Positions 1 to 8,305 are shown, numbered from the stretch's first letter. The stretch is 64,000 bases of DNA from Candidatus Melainabacteria bacterium (GCA_003242885.1 QKMZ01000015.1:1-64000), one strand, 5' to 3'. Made by a program: numbers and translations. The notes: generated by a model not told the origin, from the letters alone.

Positions 1-294
1 TCCTCCTAATAGATACGGATATTTCTTATGCGCTGAATTCGCGAGGCTGGTCCTGGGCTTCTGGTAGATTGCTTCCAAGCCCATGAGACGCATTAGGCGC
101 CGCACGCGTTTTCTGCCGATTGTATAGCCACGCACACGCAGCTCGGCAGTCATCCTGCGCGACCCGTAGAATGGCGTTTTGAGGTACTGCTCATCTAGTA
201 TTCGCATGATTTCTAGGTCCGCCGGCGGTGCAGCGGCGGGCTGGTAGTACAGCGATGAACGACTGACGCCAAGCAGCACGGACTGCCGTTTCAC
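1..294 (-). CDS. IS3-family transposase OrfB, partial
   Basis: N-terminal part of the DDE transposase, continuing off the left edge of the window. It carries the HTH_21-like segment found upstream of the rve integrase core. It matches the complete OrfB at 13197-14102 apart from one Cys to Ser change near the N-terminus. As in other IS3 elements, translation probably begins in OrfA and enters this frame by -1 frameshifting at the T-run at 366-372 (minus strand), because the -1 frame stays open from there into OrfB. Confidence 0.9.
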   Translation of the reverse strand, partial: MKRQSVLLGVSRSSLYYQPAAAPPADLEIMRILDEQYLKTPFYGSRRMTAELRVRGYTIGRKRVRRLMRLMGLEAIYQKPRTSLANSAHKKYPYLLGG

Positions 295-344
295 AGGAAG
301 TATTGTATTGTCTCGCTCGATTAACGAAAGCCGCGTTTCGCGGC

Positions 345-647
345 TCAGTGACCGAGCTTGCGTGCTAAAAAATCGCGCTCAATCGTTAGCTGTCCAATCT
401 TAGCGTAGAGAGGCTCTGAGTCTTCGCTCTTCGTTTCGCTTGTGCTACTGGGCTTTTCGAAAAGTGCGGTCACGTTTTCGACCAGCACCTTTTTCCACAT
501 TTGGATTTGATGCGGATGAACTTTAAACTCGGCGGCGAGTTCTGAGATCGTTTTGTCGCCGCGTGCAGCGGCCATCGCTACTTTTGCTTTAAAATCCGGA
601 CTGTGTTTTCTACGAGTACTTTTCAAGCGGGTGCTCCTTTCAAGCAT
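345..647 (-). CDS. IS3-family transposase OrfA (copy 1)
   Basis: 100-residue OrfA with an N-terminal helix-turn-helix (the transposase IS3/IS911 fold, residues about 12-60, containing HPHQIQMWKK) and a short C-terminal coiled coil (IGQLTIERDFLARKLGH) that would pair with the fused OrfAB. It appears identical to the copy at 14153-14455. A slippery T TTT TTA heptamer, in frame for -1 slippage, lies at 366-372 near the 3' end. The role is to bind the IS ends and regulate transposition. Confidence 0.93.
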   Translation of the reverse strand: MLERSTRLKSTRRKHSPDFKAKVAMAAARGDKTISELAAEFKVHPHQIQMWKKVLVENVTALFEKPSSTSETKSEDSEPLYAKIGQLTIERDFLARKLGH

Positions 648-710
648 GTGTCTACTTTACGAGCAGAAACCCAACTTAGCTAGTGGCCCAAATTTCAGGG
701 TCCACCTCTA

Positions 711-1568
711 CTCTACATGAGCCCGGAGCAATGCACGGGAGAACGTGTTGATCACCGCGCAGATATCTATTCGCTCGGTTGCGTCATGTTCGAAGCGCTT
801 ACCGGCACACCTCCGTTTTTTGGTGAGAATGCCATCAAGACCATTATTATGCACCAAACCGAAACAGCCCCCTCACTCAAGGAAGCGTCGTTAGGAGAAA
901 ACTTTCCAGAAGCCCTTGAAGAGCTAGTAGCTTTGATGCTGGCGAAGTCTCCTGAAAGCAGATACCAAAGTCTTGGCAAAGTAGCCCAGGATCTAGGAGC
1001 GTTTCAACGTGGCGATGCTATTGCAAAGTCCACCCTTTCTGTAAGCCCCCCCACACAGCAAGTCAGAGGAATCTCCATTACAAGAACGGCTCTGTGCGCA
1101 CTATTGATAGGCATAGCGTCTCTATCTGGAGCATCCGGTTACCTTCTCCACGACCTCAAAGGAGCGATGGAGACGAGGACGGAGAGCCGGGTTGAGCCGA
1201 GCGCAGAGGAATCTGGAATTTTTTCAAAAGCCGAGATAGCTTATGGCGACGATGATATTGAACCCAACCTATCAGACCAAATGCTAGAAAATAAGCTGGC
1301 TGAAAAGAAAAAACAAGGAACCACATTCGCAGTCTCCGAGCGAACTTTGAAAGACCATCAGATCAAGGTTATTGCGAGCGCCGCTTGGATCAAGAACCTA
1401 GATTTGATCGGTTGCGAAATTGAAAATAAGAGCCTTTCAAGACTAGCAAGCCTCAAGCTGGCACATATCAATCTAGATTCTTCAAATCTAACTGACGCAG
1501 GCGCCAAAGAGCTGGTCCAGTGTGCTGGACTCTCTGATATTTCACTTAACTCTACAAAGGTGACTTGA
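711..1568 (+). pseudogene. Ser/Thr protein kinase, 3' half (C-lobe, TM, LRR-like tail)
   Basis: Begins directly at the IS end with the activation-segment motif LYMSPEQ, followed by DIYSLGCVMFEALTGTPPF of the kinase C-lobe. About residues 118-143 form a transmembrane helix, and then come leucine-rich-repeat-like strands (NLDLIGCEI, HINLDSSNL, DISLNSTKV). It has no ATP-binding lobe. The missing 5' half is at 12535-13157, and joining 13156-13157 to 713 keeps the frame exactly (GSP-L-YMSPEQ). The LRR tail is cut short by the second IS at 1566, so the gene is broken twice. The family is membrane-anchored Hanks-type sensor kinases. An internal ATG at 717 could be translated, but the product would not be a kinase. 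Confidence 0.9.
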
Positions 1569-1649
1569 CCTGACCCCAAAAAGCTGAACCATGTCAACTG
1601 GATTTTTGAGAAAAAATCAGGCATAGTTTCATCAGAAAGGACGGTCGCA

Positions 1650-1916
1650 ATGAGAAAGAGCCGATTTACCGAAGAACAAATCGTCGCCATCCTCAAAGAA
1701 TCTGAGGGCGGTGTTACTGGCAAGGAGATCTGCCGCAAGCACGGCATCTCCAATCAGACGCTGTACCACTGGAAAAATAAGTACGCAGGCATGAATGTGA
1801 GCGACGTGAGGCGGTTAAAAACGCTCGAAGATGAGAACGCCCAGCTCAAGAAAATCTTGGGCGAGCAGGCGCTTCTGATCGACGGCTACAAGAACGCACT
1901 CTCAAAAAAGTACTGA
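1650..1916 (+). CDS. IS3-family transposase OrfA
   Basis: 88 residues. The N-terminal HTH runs from FTEEQIVAILKE to ISNQTLYHWKNKY (about residues 5-50), typical of IS3-group OrfA proteins, and is followed by a leucine-rich coiled coil (LKTLEDENAQLKKILGEQALL). A slippery A AAA AAG heptamer lies at 1904-1910, five codons from the end and correctly phased for -1 frameshifting. The -1 frame is open from there through the OrfB start at 1958, so a fused OrfAB transposase is expected. Confidence 0.92.
   Translation: MRKSRFTEEQIVAILKESEGGVTGKEICRKHGISNQTLYHWKNKYAGMNVSDVRRLKTLEDENAQLKKILGEQALLIDGYKNALSKKY
1904..1910 (+). promoter_or_regulatory. Programmed -1 frameshift site (A AAA AAG)
   Basis: The heptamer is phased as X XXY YYZ in the OrfA frame (TCA AAA AAG). 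After slippage the reading continues without a stop into OrfB. This arrangement is the known expression strategy of IS3 elements. No downstream stimulator was folded. Confidence 0.75.
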
Positions 1917-1957
1917 CCACCTCGCATCGCAAGGCCGCAGTAGAAGCGCTTTGCGAG

Positions 1958-2743
1958 GTGGGAATTAGTGAACGAAAAGCGGTTAAGGAGATCGGCATCG
2001 CCCGGTCTACAAAACGACGTCAAAGCACGCGGAAAGACGATTCTGCGCTTCGCGCAGAAATCGTCGATCTGGCTTCTGTTCGGAGGCGTTTCGGATACAG
2101 AAGAATCACCTGGATGTTGCAGCGCAATGGTGAAGAGATCAATCACAAGCGCGTCTATCGCATTTACTGCGAAGAGAAATTGCAGGTACGAAAGCGCAGG
2201 CGGAAAAAAGTTCGAGTGTTCCGCAAACCGCTAGAACCGGCAACGCGTCCAAACCAACGATGGTCGATGGATTTCGTCGCGGACAGCCTTGCCGGCGGCC
2301 GGCGATATCGAACGTTCAACGTCGTCGACGAATTCACTCGCGAGTGCCTTGCAATTGATGTGGCCTTCAGCTTGCCTGGAGCGCGCGTTGCAAACGTCCT
2401 GGATCGTCTTGTGTGGCAATTCGGCAAGCCCGAAAAGATTGTTCTAGATAACGGACCGGAGTTCACCGGAGCAGCAATGCTCAAGTGGTCCTCGGCAAAT
2501 AACGTCTTCCTGGACTACATCCAACCAGGCAAGCCAATGGAAAATGCAATTTGCGAATCGTTCAACGGCCGCTTCCGAGACGAATGTTTGAACGAACACT
2601 GGTTCATTGATATTGAACATGCAAGAGATGTGATCGAAGACTGGAGGCGCGATTACAACGACGTAAGACCACACGGATCACTAGGACTTTTGACACCAAC
2701 GGAGTTTTCTGTCTTCTTCAATAAGCAAGATTTGTCTGCTTGA
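1958..2743 (+). CDS. IS3-family transposase OrfB (DDE integrase core)
   Basis: 261 residues. HTH_21-like segment RRFGYRRITWMLQ, then the rve core beginning WSMDFVADSLAGG (first Asp), VLDNGPEFTG (second Asp) and ENAICESFNGRFRDECLNEHWF (catalytic Glu), ending with the usual YNDVRPHGSLG motif. This is the IS407/IS2-like branch by pattern. All three catalytic acids are present, so the enzyme looks intact. It is probably made mainly as an OrfAB fusion through the slippery site at 1904. Confidence 0.95.
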   Translation: MGISERKAVKEIGIARSTKRRQSTRKDDSALRAEIVDLASVRRRFGYRRITWMLQRNGEEINHKRVYRIYCEEKLQVRKRRRKKVRVFRKPLEPATRPNQRWSMDFVADSLAGGRRYRTFNVVDEFTRECLAIDVAFSLPGARVANVLDRLVWQFGKPEKIVLDNGPEFTGAAMLKWSSANNVFLDYIQPGKPMENAICESFNGRFRDECLNEHWFIDIEHARDVIEDWRRDYNDVRPHGSLGLLTPTEFSVFFNKQDLSA

Positions 2744-2775
2744 CGTGGAACAACTAAATGGTGCAGGTCAGGTCA

Positions 2776-2958
2776 CATTTCTAATTGTCGTTCATCATTA
2801 TAGACAACTCTAGATGAAACGCCCAGCTTCCTTGCTGCAGAGTCTGCTTGACTTCGAGTAACAGTTCGTTGACTTGCGAGCGGCATGATTATTGCTGCTC
2901 TTCGCTTTGCCTTGGCCCAAGCCTGTTCTGAGAGTGTTAGTAAGCCATCTTCGTGCAA
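2776..2958 (-). pseudogene. N-terminal fragment of a Mu/Tn7-type transposase
   Basis: About 60 residues starting MHEDGLLTLSEQAWAKAKRR and ending where the IS right end begins. The pattern (LSEQAWxxAKRRAxIIxPL, then an HTH with ARKLGVSSRVVY) resembles the N-terminal DNA-binding region of MuA/TnsB-like DDE transposases. The rest of the gene should lie beyond the IS but does not; a kinase fragment is there instead. Family assignment is from memory of the pattern and is moderate. Confidence 0.55.
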
Positions 2959-2973
2959 CCAATGCCAAACTTT

Positions 2974-3339
2974 CTAGGTGCACCACGTCACCCCAGTGAA
3001 CATGACTATTGAAAATCTGTCAAGAAATTTTTTGAGCAAAACCCACTTGTTGTCTAGGTTCTGATAGTCTGCTGAATAGGACTTCTGATAACTGCTGAAC
3101 AGAACTTCTGAAAATGACAGTATATCTTTCGAATCTGATTTTGCTTTGTTGACATTCTCCTTTTTCTCGGCCGCGGCCTCAATCAGATAACATTCGGCGC
3201 TCATTTTATGCTTTTCAGCCAATGCCGCGCTGCTGCTCAGACACACGATACCTGCCGCCACAATTATTTTCTGGCAAAGAGGCTTATTCAAATTTACGCC
3301 ACTTCCATTCTGTAAACTAACGACTGAAGTCATGCTCAA
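2974..3339 (-). CDS. Hypothetical secreted protein
   Basis: 121 residues. A basic stretch and hydrophobic core (IIVAAGIVCLSSSAALA, about residues 25-41) look like a signal peptide with an Ala-x-Ala cleavage site. The mature part is short, Lys/Ser-rich and has two Cys. The start codon overlaps the YceI stop by ATGA, so it is translationally coupled as the last gene of the stress cluster. A better N-terminus may lie inside. The C-terminus may be truncated, because the mobile-element fragment begins 16 bases further on. I do not recognise the family. Confidence 0.55.
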   Translation of the reverse strand: MSMTSVVSLQNGSGVNLNKPLCQKIIVAAGIVCLSSSAALAEKHKMSAECYLIEAAAEKKENVNKAKSDSKDILSFSEVLFSSYQKSYSADYQNLDNKWVLLKKFLDRFSIVMFTGVTWCT

Positions 3340-3941
3340 TTGCTGGTAGCTGTCGCAGAAACAGTTACAAACACAGTATCTGCAAGTTTTTGAAAAACCA
3401 CTTCGGGTCTCTGTATTTTGTAATCTTCAAGTCTTACAGGGAATTTCCCTGTAAATATCAGCGAAGACTTAGAGCCTTTGCGCTTGAGCGTAACGGTAAC
3501 TGGAACTTTTGGTTCAAGCGTAATACCGTGAATAGTGACAGAGCCGTGTGCTACCACTGAAACTGTCCTGCCTTGCAAGAAAGCTTCATGGTCACCAGTA
3601 ACTTTTGAAACTTTGAAAACTGCCTCCGGAAATTTTGCGGTCTGAAGAAAGTTATCTCGCATATGTTCATTACGAAGGGCGATACCGGTGTCAATTGACG
3701 CTAAATCGACATTGAATTCCGCGGAAAAATCTTTGTTGAAGTTTAGATCTTCAGACAGCGAAATACTGCCCTTAAGCTTGTCTGTGTGTCCTTCTATAAG
3801 CTCAACTGGAGCATTGGAATTAAATGTAACGGCGTTTTTACTTGGTTTTACGACATAAGATTGGCTGGCGCTTGCGGACATTGGATACAGAGAGAATGAG
3901 AGCAAAACTAGCGCTAGTACTCTTCTTGTAAGACACATCAT
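3336..3941 (-). CDS. YceI-family periplasmic protein
   Basis: 201 residues with signal peptide (RRVLALVLLSFSLYPMSASA). The mature domain is an antiparallel beta-barrel of the YceI type: early VVKPSKNAVTFNSNAP, then the typical DLASIDTGIALRNEHMRDNFLQTAKFPEAVF block (about residues 80-110), GSVTIHGIT and a conserved C-terminal LEDYKI. YceI proteins bind isoprenoid-like amphiphiles in the periplasm and are often induced by stress. It is separated by 36 bases from the DUF2063 gene and overlaps the following small gene, so it is probably part of the ECF-controlled cluster. Confidence 0.9.
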   Translation of the reverse strand: MMCLTRRVLALVLLSFSLYPMSASASQSYVVKPSKNAVTFNSNAPVELIEGHTDKLKGSISLSEDLNFNKDFSAEFNVDLASIDTGIALRNEHMRDNFLQTAKFPEAVFKVSKVTGDHEAFLQGRTVSVVAHGSVTIHGITLEPKVPVTVTLKRKGSKSSLIFTGKFPVRLEDYKIQRPEVVFQKLADTVFVTVSATATSN

Positions 3942-3977
3942 CGATCATGCACTCCTTGTTTTATTTTGTTGTTTCAG

Positions 3978-4742
3978 TCAGTCAGAAAATCCGGTTTGAA
4001 TGCTCCGAACAAGCAGTTCTTCCGCGAAATAGCGGCGAAATTCCTTTATCACCGGAATTGCTGCGATTTCAACTGATTGATCGAATGTTGCCGCTACGCG
4101 CGAAATTACGTCTATAAAAGAATCTGTGTTTTGTAGAGTAGACAGAAGCTGCCAACTTACATCGTTTAGCTCGAGGGTGCGGACGCCTTGGCTATCACGA
4201 AAGATGACTAGTCGCGTTCTCCTTTCGTTCAACAAAAGGTCTATTTCTTCGTCGTTCAGAGCAGCAGTTAGTATTGCAGGAATATCATTATGATAGTTGA
4301 CTGCCGACAGTGTTGGATTCAGACACGGTCTCTCACTAAGAACCTCTAAAAACACTTCATCGCCGCGCTCGTCCAACGCGAGAGATACGAAAGAAACATC
4401 CTCTTCACCGACAGAGTGGAGTAGATATTCATACTCGGATAGTTCAATGATCCAAGTAGGATGACAGCGCTGCTCAAGGAAGCGGCTAAAACCTCTCGCG
4501 CTGCGATTCACGTTGAAATCTGTATTAGGCAACTCTCTAACAAAACCTTGGCAGGTGTCGTCCCAGCGTTGTGCGAGAGCAGACTGAGTGCCAGGATAAA
4601 TAGCCTCTAGCAAGCTTTGGTATTCAGAAAAAACAAGAGACCTGTAGAGGTCAAGCCCTTTTTGTGACACTGAATCTGGTGGCTGCTCGCTTTTTCCTGT
4701 CAAGAAATCAACTATTGATGTTTGTATGTCAGCTAACTGCAT
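3978..4742 (-). CDS. DUF2063 protein, bufferin modification partner (BufC/HvfC-like)
   Basis: About 254 residues. The N-terminal half fits the putative DNA-binding/RiPP-recognition domain PF09836 (QTSIVDFLTG..., then GLDLYRSLVFSEYQSLLEAIYPGT). The C-terminal half is a second alpha/beta domain. DUF2063 proteins pair with DUF692 enzymes (MbnC/HvfC/BufC role) to bring the precursor peptide to the active site. The gene overlaps the 3' end of the DUF692 gene, the usual coupled layout. I chose the ATG at 4742 because the upstream ATG at 4760 would enlarge the overlap; both are possible. Confidence 0.88.
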   Translation of the reverse strand: MQLADIQTSIVDFLTGKSEQPPDSVSQKGLDLYRSLVFSEYQSLLEAIYPGTQSALAQRWDDTCQGFVRELPNTDFNVNRSARGFSRFLEQRCHPTWIIELSEYEYLLHSVGEEDVSFVSLALDERGDEVFLEVLSERPCLNPTLSAVNYHNDIPAILTAALNDEEIDLLLNERRTRLVIFRDSQGVRTLELNDVSWQLLSTLQNTDSFIDVISRVAATFDQSVEIAAIPVIKEFRRYFAEELLVRSIQTGFSD

Positions 4743-5610
4743 GAAGTTTCTTCCTGTCATCTAAACTAGCTCTGGTGAAGGTTTTGAATTGCTTGCAGTG
4801 CTTTCTAATGACGCGCAACTCCGAGAGAATTTCACTGAATTCAGGGAAGTTGTCGTCACGTTCAAGAAGTATGGCTTTTGGTCTTGTTCTTGCCAAGGTA
4901 TAGTCAAGTAAATTGTAGACCCGGTTAGAAATTGGCTCTCCGTGTGTATCTAAGATCCATTCTTTACCTTTTTTATGTCCTGCGATATGCATCTGAACAA
5001 CGCGATCGACATTTGTCTCACTAATGAAGTCGTGTTCGTCTAAGTTGAAGTTTCTGGCATTGACGACAATGTTGTTCAAGTCCAATAAGATGCCACAATT
5101 AGCTTTTTCGCAGATTTCTGACAAGAATTGTGACTCTGTCATTTTTGACTCGCCGAAAGTCATGTAATAGGTTATGTTCTCCAGCAAAAGCGGCACCCCG
5201 AGATAATCCTGGACTGTTCTGGCTCGCTCAGCAACGTGCTTGACAGTATATTTTGTGCGAGGCAAAGGCAATAACTGGTGGGTATAGCGACCTTGATTGC
5301 TGGTGAAGCATAAGTGGTCGCTCACCCAAGGACACTTTGTGTCGGTAACTAACTTCTTGAGCAGATTGAGATATTTGTAGTTGATCGGGTCGACACCACC
5401 GATAGACAAATTGACTCCGTGTGGCAGCAACTGAAATCTTTGAATCGCCCGCTCAAGGCTGCTTCTTGCAGCACCACCGATGCCGAGATAATTTTCAGAA
5501 ATAACTTCCAACCAGTCGATTTGATCGTGCGCAGCAAAAATAGAATCGCTCAGTTGTCTTCGAAAACCCAACCCGATGCCTAGCTCAGGTAATGACTGCA
5601 AATTATTCAT
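4729..5610 (-). CDS. DUF692 multinuclear iron enzyme (BufB/HvfB/MbnB-like)
   Basis: 293 residues, a TIM-barrel of the MNIO family (PF05114). Visible family blocks: LGIGLGFRRQL at the N-terminus, WLEVISENYLG, HGVNLSIGG, WVSDHLCF, LLLENITYY, GILLDLNNIVVN, MHIAGH and DTHGEPI, which together supply the His/Asp/Glu metal ligands. Known members oxidise cysteines of a precursor peptide to thiooxazole or oxazolone/thioamide groups that bind copper. It lies between the Cys-peptide gene (62 bases upstream) and the DUF2063 gene, matching the bufferin order A-B-C. Confidence 0.95.
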   Translation of the reverse strand: MNNLQSLPELGIGLGFRRQLSDSIFAAHDQIDWLEVISENYLGIGGAARSSLERAIQRFQLLPHGVNLSIGGVDPINYKYLNLLKKLVTDTKCPWVSDHLCFTSNQGRYTHQLLPLPRTKYTVKHVAERARTVQDYLGVPLLLENITYYMTFGESKMTESQFLSEICEKANCGILLDLNNIVVNARNFNLDEHDFISETNVDRVVQMHIAGHKKGKEWILDTHGEPISNRVYNLLDYTLARTRPKAILLERDDNFPEFSEILSELRVIRKHCKQFKTFTRASLDDRKKLHAVS

Positions 5611-5672
5611 TGGATGCTTTCGGTGGCGGGAGTAGATTTCCTCTACTCCCGCTACGCTACTCCTATATTTAG

Positions 5673-5996
5673 TTATTTGCCTTTCTCTGTTTCTTTGCCC
5701 ATAGCATCTTTGTCATGCGTACTGCATGATGCATCTTTACCACCCTCGGCTGTTTTGCAAGAAGACTCCTTACCTTTCTTCTTCGATGCTTTTTTCGCTG
5801 CAGCGGCTCCCTTATCGTCTTTTCCGCAAGAGCCCTTACCACAGCCGCTGTCGGACGCAAGTAGAATCCTGTCTTCAGTGGTTCTGTCTACGTGATTGAA
5901 AGGCGTGTCGGCTTGGGCGAAGCCTGCTCCGATTGAACTTGCAATGCCTAATGCAGCAAGTGCTGAGCGGAATAGCAGGTCGTTTTTATTGTTCAT
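5673..5996 (-). CDS. Bufferin/HvfA-like Cys precursor peptide (BufA-like)
   Basis: 107 residues. The signal peptide is SALAALGIASSIGAGFAQA (about residues 11-29). The mature part is Lys/Ala/Gly-rich and low complexity with four Cys in GCGKGSCGK, SSCKTAE and ASCSTHD contexts. The GKGSCG segment recalls the EGKCG modification motif of HvfA and bufferin peptides but is not identical. Position directly before DUF692 and DUF2063 genes supports a secreted, post-translationally modified copper-binding peptide. It has a good ribosome site (GGAG) upstream of the ATG at 5996. The product chemistry is inference. Confidence 0.8.
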   Translation of the reverse strand: MNNKNDLLFRSALAALGIASSIGAGFAQADTPFNHVDRTTEDRILLASDSGCGKGSCGKDDKGAAAAKKASKKKGKESSCKTAEGGKDASCSTHDKDAMGKETEKGK

Positions 5997-6081
5997 GTTT
6001 TTACTCCATTGTTGTAGTTACTGTTAGTCGTCTTCAAACTTTTTTGCTTCGTAGACTTTGAGCCAATCATGTAAATTGAGG

Positions 6082-6876
6082 TCAATTTGCTTTGATCTGG
6101 TTTGCGCCCCGTATTGCTCTGGTAGAGACATCTTGAAAGAAAGCGACGATCCTCAGATCTTGTTTCTTCCAGCGCGGATCTAGTCTCACCTCAGCGTTCA
6201 GGGAAATAGGCTTGTTGTCTTCGAGTCTGACCGCTTCACCAACGTTGTGTAGGTAGCGCACAACTCCGGTGTGTTCGAGAACGGATCCACCGTTTTCACC
6301 GGATCGCACGTTTGACTTGAGATTGTTCTCCGTCACAGCTACGAAAAGCTGTGCATTTGTGCCCGCGGAACCCGAAGGTGCAACTGCACGGATGCCCAAC
6401 TCTTTTGTAGAAGCATCGTCTGCCGCATTACTGGAACTAATGCTAACCCGGACTTTCGGCATCCGCGACGCTCTATCAATTGCACTTTTTAGATTTCCAC
6501 GCTCGCTTCCGACCATACCGAAAGTGCCGTCAACAATGGCTTCAGGTGTATAAACTGATTGTTGACCAAGCTTTCTTGCATAATCATGTTGTCTGCTGGT
6601 GAATTGAGGCGCAGAATATGGGTCTGCCCAGCCCAGGTAGTTCCAGTAATCAACATGCTCGCTAAGGATAATCAAGTCAGAACCAAGGTCATTCTGAAGG
6701 TCAATTGCCACGCGGTCAGCCGGTGGACAGCTGGAACAGCCTTCAGACGTGAAAAGTTCGACGACCACAGGCTGAGTCTCGCTCGAAGATGAGGATTGCT
6801 CTGCGAGAAGAGGCGTAGTGACGATAGCCGCTAATACAGATGCGGCGAGCAATTTTGAGCGAATAGTACCATTCAT
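6082..6876 (-). CDS. DUF1223 secreted thioredoxin-like protein
   Basis: 264 residues with signal peptide (KLLAASVLAAIVTTPLLA). DUF1223 hallmarks are VVELFTSEGCSSCPPADRV (a CxxC at residues about 47-50 in a thioredoxin-like fold), LSEHVDYWNYLGWADPYS and QSVYTPEAIVDG. Members are periplasmic and often lie beside redox or stress genes. Here it sits between the anti-sigma factor and the bufferin peptide on the same strand, which suggests a thiol redox job in the same envelope response. The exact substrate is unknown. Confidence 0.9.
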   Translation of the reverse strand: MNGTIRSKLLAASVLAAIVTTPLLAEQSSSSSETQPVVVELFTSEGCSSCPPADRVAIDLQNDLGSDLIILSEHVDYWNYLGWADPYSAPQFTSRQHDYARKLGQQSVYTPEAIVDGTFGMVGSERGNLKSAIDRASRMPKVRVSISSSNAADDASTKELGIRAVAPSGSAGTNAQLFVAVTENNLKSNVRSGENGGSVLEHTGVVRYLHNVGEAVRLEDNKPISLNAEVRLDPRWKKQDLRIVAFFQDVSTRAIRGANQIKAN

Positions 6877-6906
6877 GGTGTCGTTGCCTCTTTGATTTTG
6901 ATAGAC

Positions 6907-7695
6907 TCAAGAACTTTTCGAAATCATTGCTATTAACCTACCTCTGTCGAGCGGGCTAGCGTACACATAATCCGAACCGTTTTCCGAAAGAATAACCACA
7001 TTGTGATTTCCTACCTTTCCAAAACGGCCGAGCTTGCCAGCTATCCTGATTTCCTGGAATTGCGAGAATGACAAATAGCCTGTAGGAGCACAATAACAAT
7101 CGATGCAAAAGCTCTTGTCCGTGCTGCTTTGATAACAAGCGCGTAAGATTTTCTTACCAGAGTTGTCTCGATACTGATCAAAGGCAACTATCTTAAGCCC
7201 AGCAATGTGTCTCATGTTTGCGCGTGAAATCAGAGACAATAAGTTGCTTCTTTCGGATTTGATTGCAAATTTGAAACCATCGATGTGTTTAAAATTTTCC
7301 TGAGATGCACTCGGTGAGCCGTCAGCGGTCTCGTTGACTAACGTCTCTGCGCTAACTAATGGTTCACCAACAAGATTCGGGGAGAAAAAAAATACGCACA
7401 AGCACGCCGCAATAGCTAAGGTTGAGAACCCCCAGATTTTCACTTTTCGACCGGCTCGTGCGCGTTCGTTGTGTTCTCTCAAGACAGAAGCTAAAATTCG
7501 ATCTTCTAAACCTGCGGGTACTTTCACTCTATCGACTACGGCTTTGACACTGCGGTCGACCAGAAGAAGTGCCTCCCACTCGTCATTACAGCTACTGCAA
7601 GCTGAGACGTGTTCCTGCAGAATCGCTGAATCCGTCACTGGCAACTCATCGTCTATTTCTGGACACATGAAAACTAAAGCTTTAGCGCAGTCCAT
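6907..7695 (-). CDS. Zinc-finger anti-sigma factor, membrane-anchored
   Basis: About 262 residues from the ATG at 7695, which has a strong GGGAGGTGA site upstream. N-terminal zf-HC2/ZAS domain with the HVSACSSC motif (H-x3-C-x2-C), one TM helix (IWGFSTLAIAACLCVFFF), and a periplasmic C-terminal domain with several Cys (RACYQSS, SFCIDCYCAP). It overlaps the sigma gene by 14 bases, so the two are coupled. Thiol-based release of sigma is plausible from the HxxxCxxC zinc site, as in the RsrA/ChrR family. The Cys-rich extracytoplasmic part could also sense metal or oxidant, which is inference. Confidence 0.88.
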   Translation of the reverse strand: MDCAKALVFMCPEIDDELPVTDSAILQEHVSACSSCNDEWEALLLVDRSVKAVVDRVKVPAGLEDRILASVLREHNERARAGRKVKIWGFSTLAIAACLCVFFFSPNLVGEPLVSAETLVNETADGSPSASQENFKHIDGFKFAIKSERSNLLSLISRANMRHIAGLKIVAFDQYRDNSGKKILRACYQSSTDKSFCIDCYCAPTGYLSFSQFQEIRIAGKLGRFGKVGNHNVVILSENGSDYVYASPLDRGRLIAMISKSS

Positions 7696-8305
7696 CTTTC
7701 TCACCTCCCTCGCGATTCGTGTTCTTAGTGGTTTTGGGGGCTTTCCCATCTCTGTCTGATCGGCTGTGGTCCGGGAGCATCTCATACAGGGCTTTGCGAG
7801 CCCTGTGGAGCCTGGACATGACTGTGCCAATAGGTACAGAGAGCATTTTGGCTATATCTTCGTATTTCAAGTTGCTAACTTCGTGCAAAAGCAGCGGTAC
7901 TGCAAAAAGCTCTGGAAGCTTTGAGAGAGCTTCTTCCAACTCTTCTAAATCCATTTTTCGAGAAAGTTGTGCCTCCGGATTCGGTTTCACATCGGTCAGT
8001 GTTTCAAGAAGTTGTGAGTCCTGAAGAGACACATTGACAGTGCGATTTGACAACTTTGAGAGATGATCCCTAATCAAATTATTCAGTATGGTGTACAACC
8101 AAGCTCTCTCGTTGCTCCCATACCTGAAACTATCGAAAGCTTGAAAGGCTTTGACAAAGCAATGTTGAACAAGGTCTTCAGCCTCCTCATGGTTATGAAC
8201 TCTCACGTAGGCGTACCGATAAAATTCGGAAGAGTATTTCCTGACCCAGAGAGCAATCTCATGGTTCCTCGATTGTTTCTTTGTGAAAAGTTCGACTAGT
8301 CGCAT
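7682..8305 (-). CDS. ECF RNA polymerase sigma factor
   Basis: About 207 residues. Region 2 has YRYAYVRVHNHEEAEDLVQHCFVKAFQAF and NERAWLYTILNNLIRDH. Region 4 has LPELFAVPLLLHEVSNLKYEDIAKMLSVPIGTVMSRLHRARKAL, a clear sigma-70 r4 HTH. The start at 8305 is 16 bases after the MsrA stop; an upstream ATG at 8344 would overlap MsrA. The partner anti-sigma factor follows. Two ECF-like promoters of the same pattern (8980-9007 and 10561-10588) precede the operon genes, which fits autoregulation. Confidence 0.95.
   Translation of the reverse strand: MRLVELFTKKQSRNHEIALWVRKYSSEFYRYAYVRVHNHEEAEDLVQHCFVKAFQAFDSFRYGSNERAWLYTILNNLIRDHLSKLSNRTVNVSLQDSQLLETLTDVKPNPEAQLSRKMDLEELEEALSKLPELFAVPLLLHEVSNLKYEDIAKMLSVPIGTVMSRLHRARKALYEMLPDHSRSDRDGKAPKTTKNTNREGGEKDGLR

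Larger units (their letters stand above)
1..709 (-). mobile_element. IS3-family element, copy 1 (cut by window edge)
   Basis: Base 1 corresponds to base 13809 of the complete copy at 13158-14517 and identity runs to 709. I noticed one mismatch (G at 281 against C at 14089), which changes one Cys to Ser in OrfB. The right end closes with CCACCTCT. The next bases, ACT at 710-712, repeat the ACT that precedes the left end of copy 2 (13155-13157). The outer end of this copy lies outside the window. Both copies point the same way. Confidence 0.95.
1566..2775 (+). mobile_element. Second IS3-family element, about 1.2 kb
   Basis: Ends are inverted TGACCTGACC (1566-1575) and GGTCAGGTCA (2766-2775), and it encodes an OrfA/OrfB pair. 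No target duplication is visible: ACT precedes the left end and CAT follows the right end. The two sides are also different broken genes, a kinase LRR tail on the left and a transposase fragment on the right. The element therefore probably marks a deletion or recombination junction rather than a simple insertion. Confidence 0.9.
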
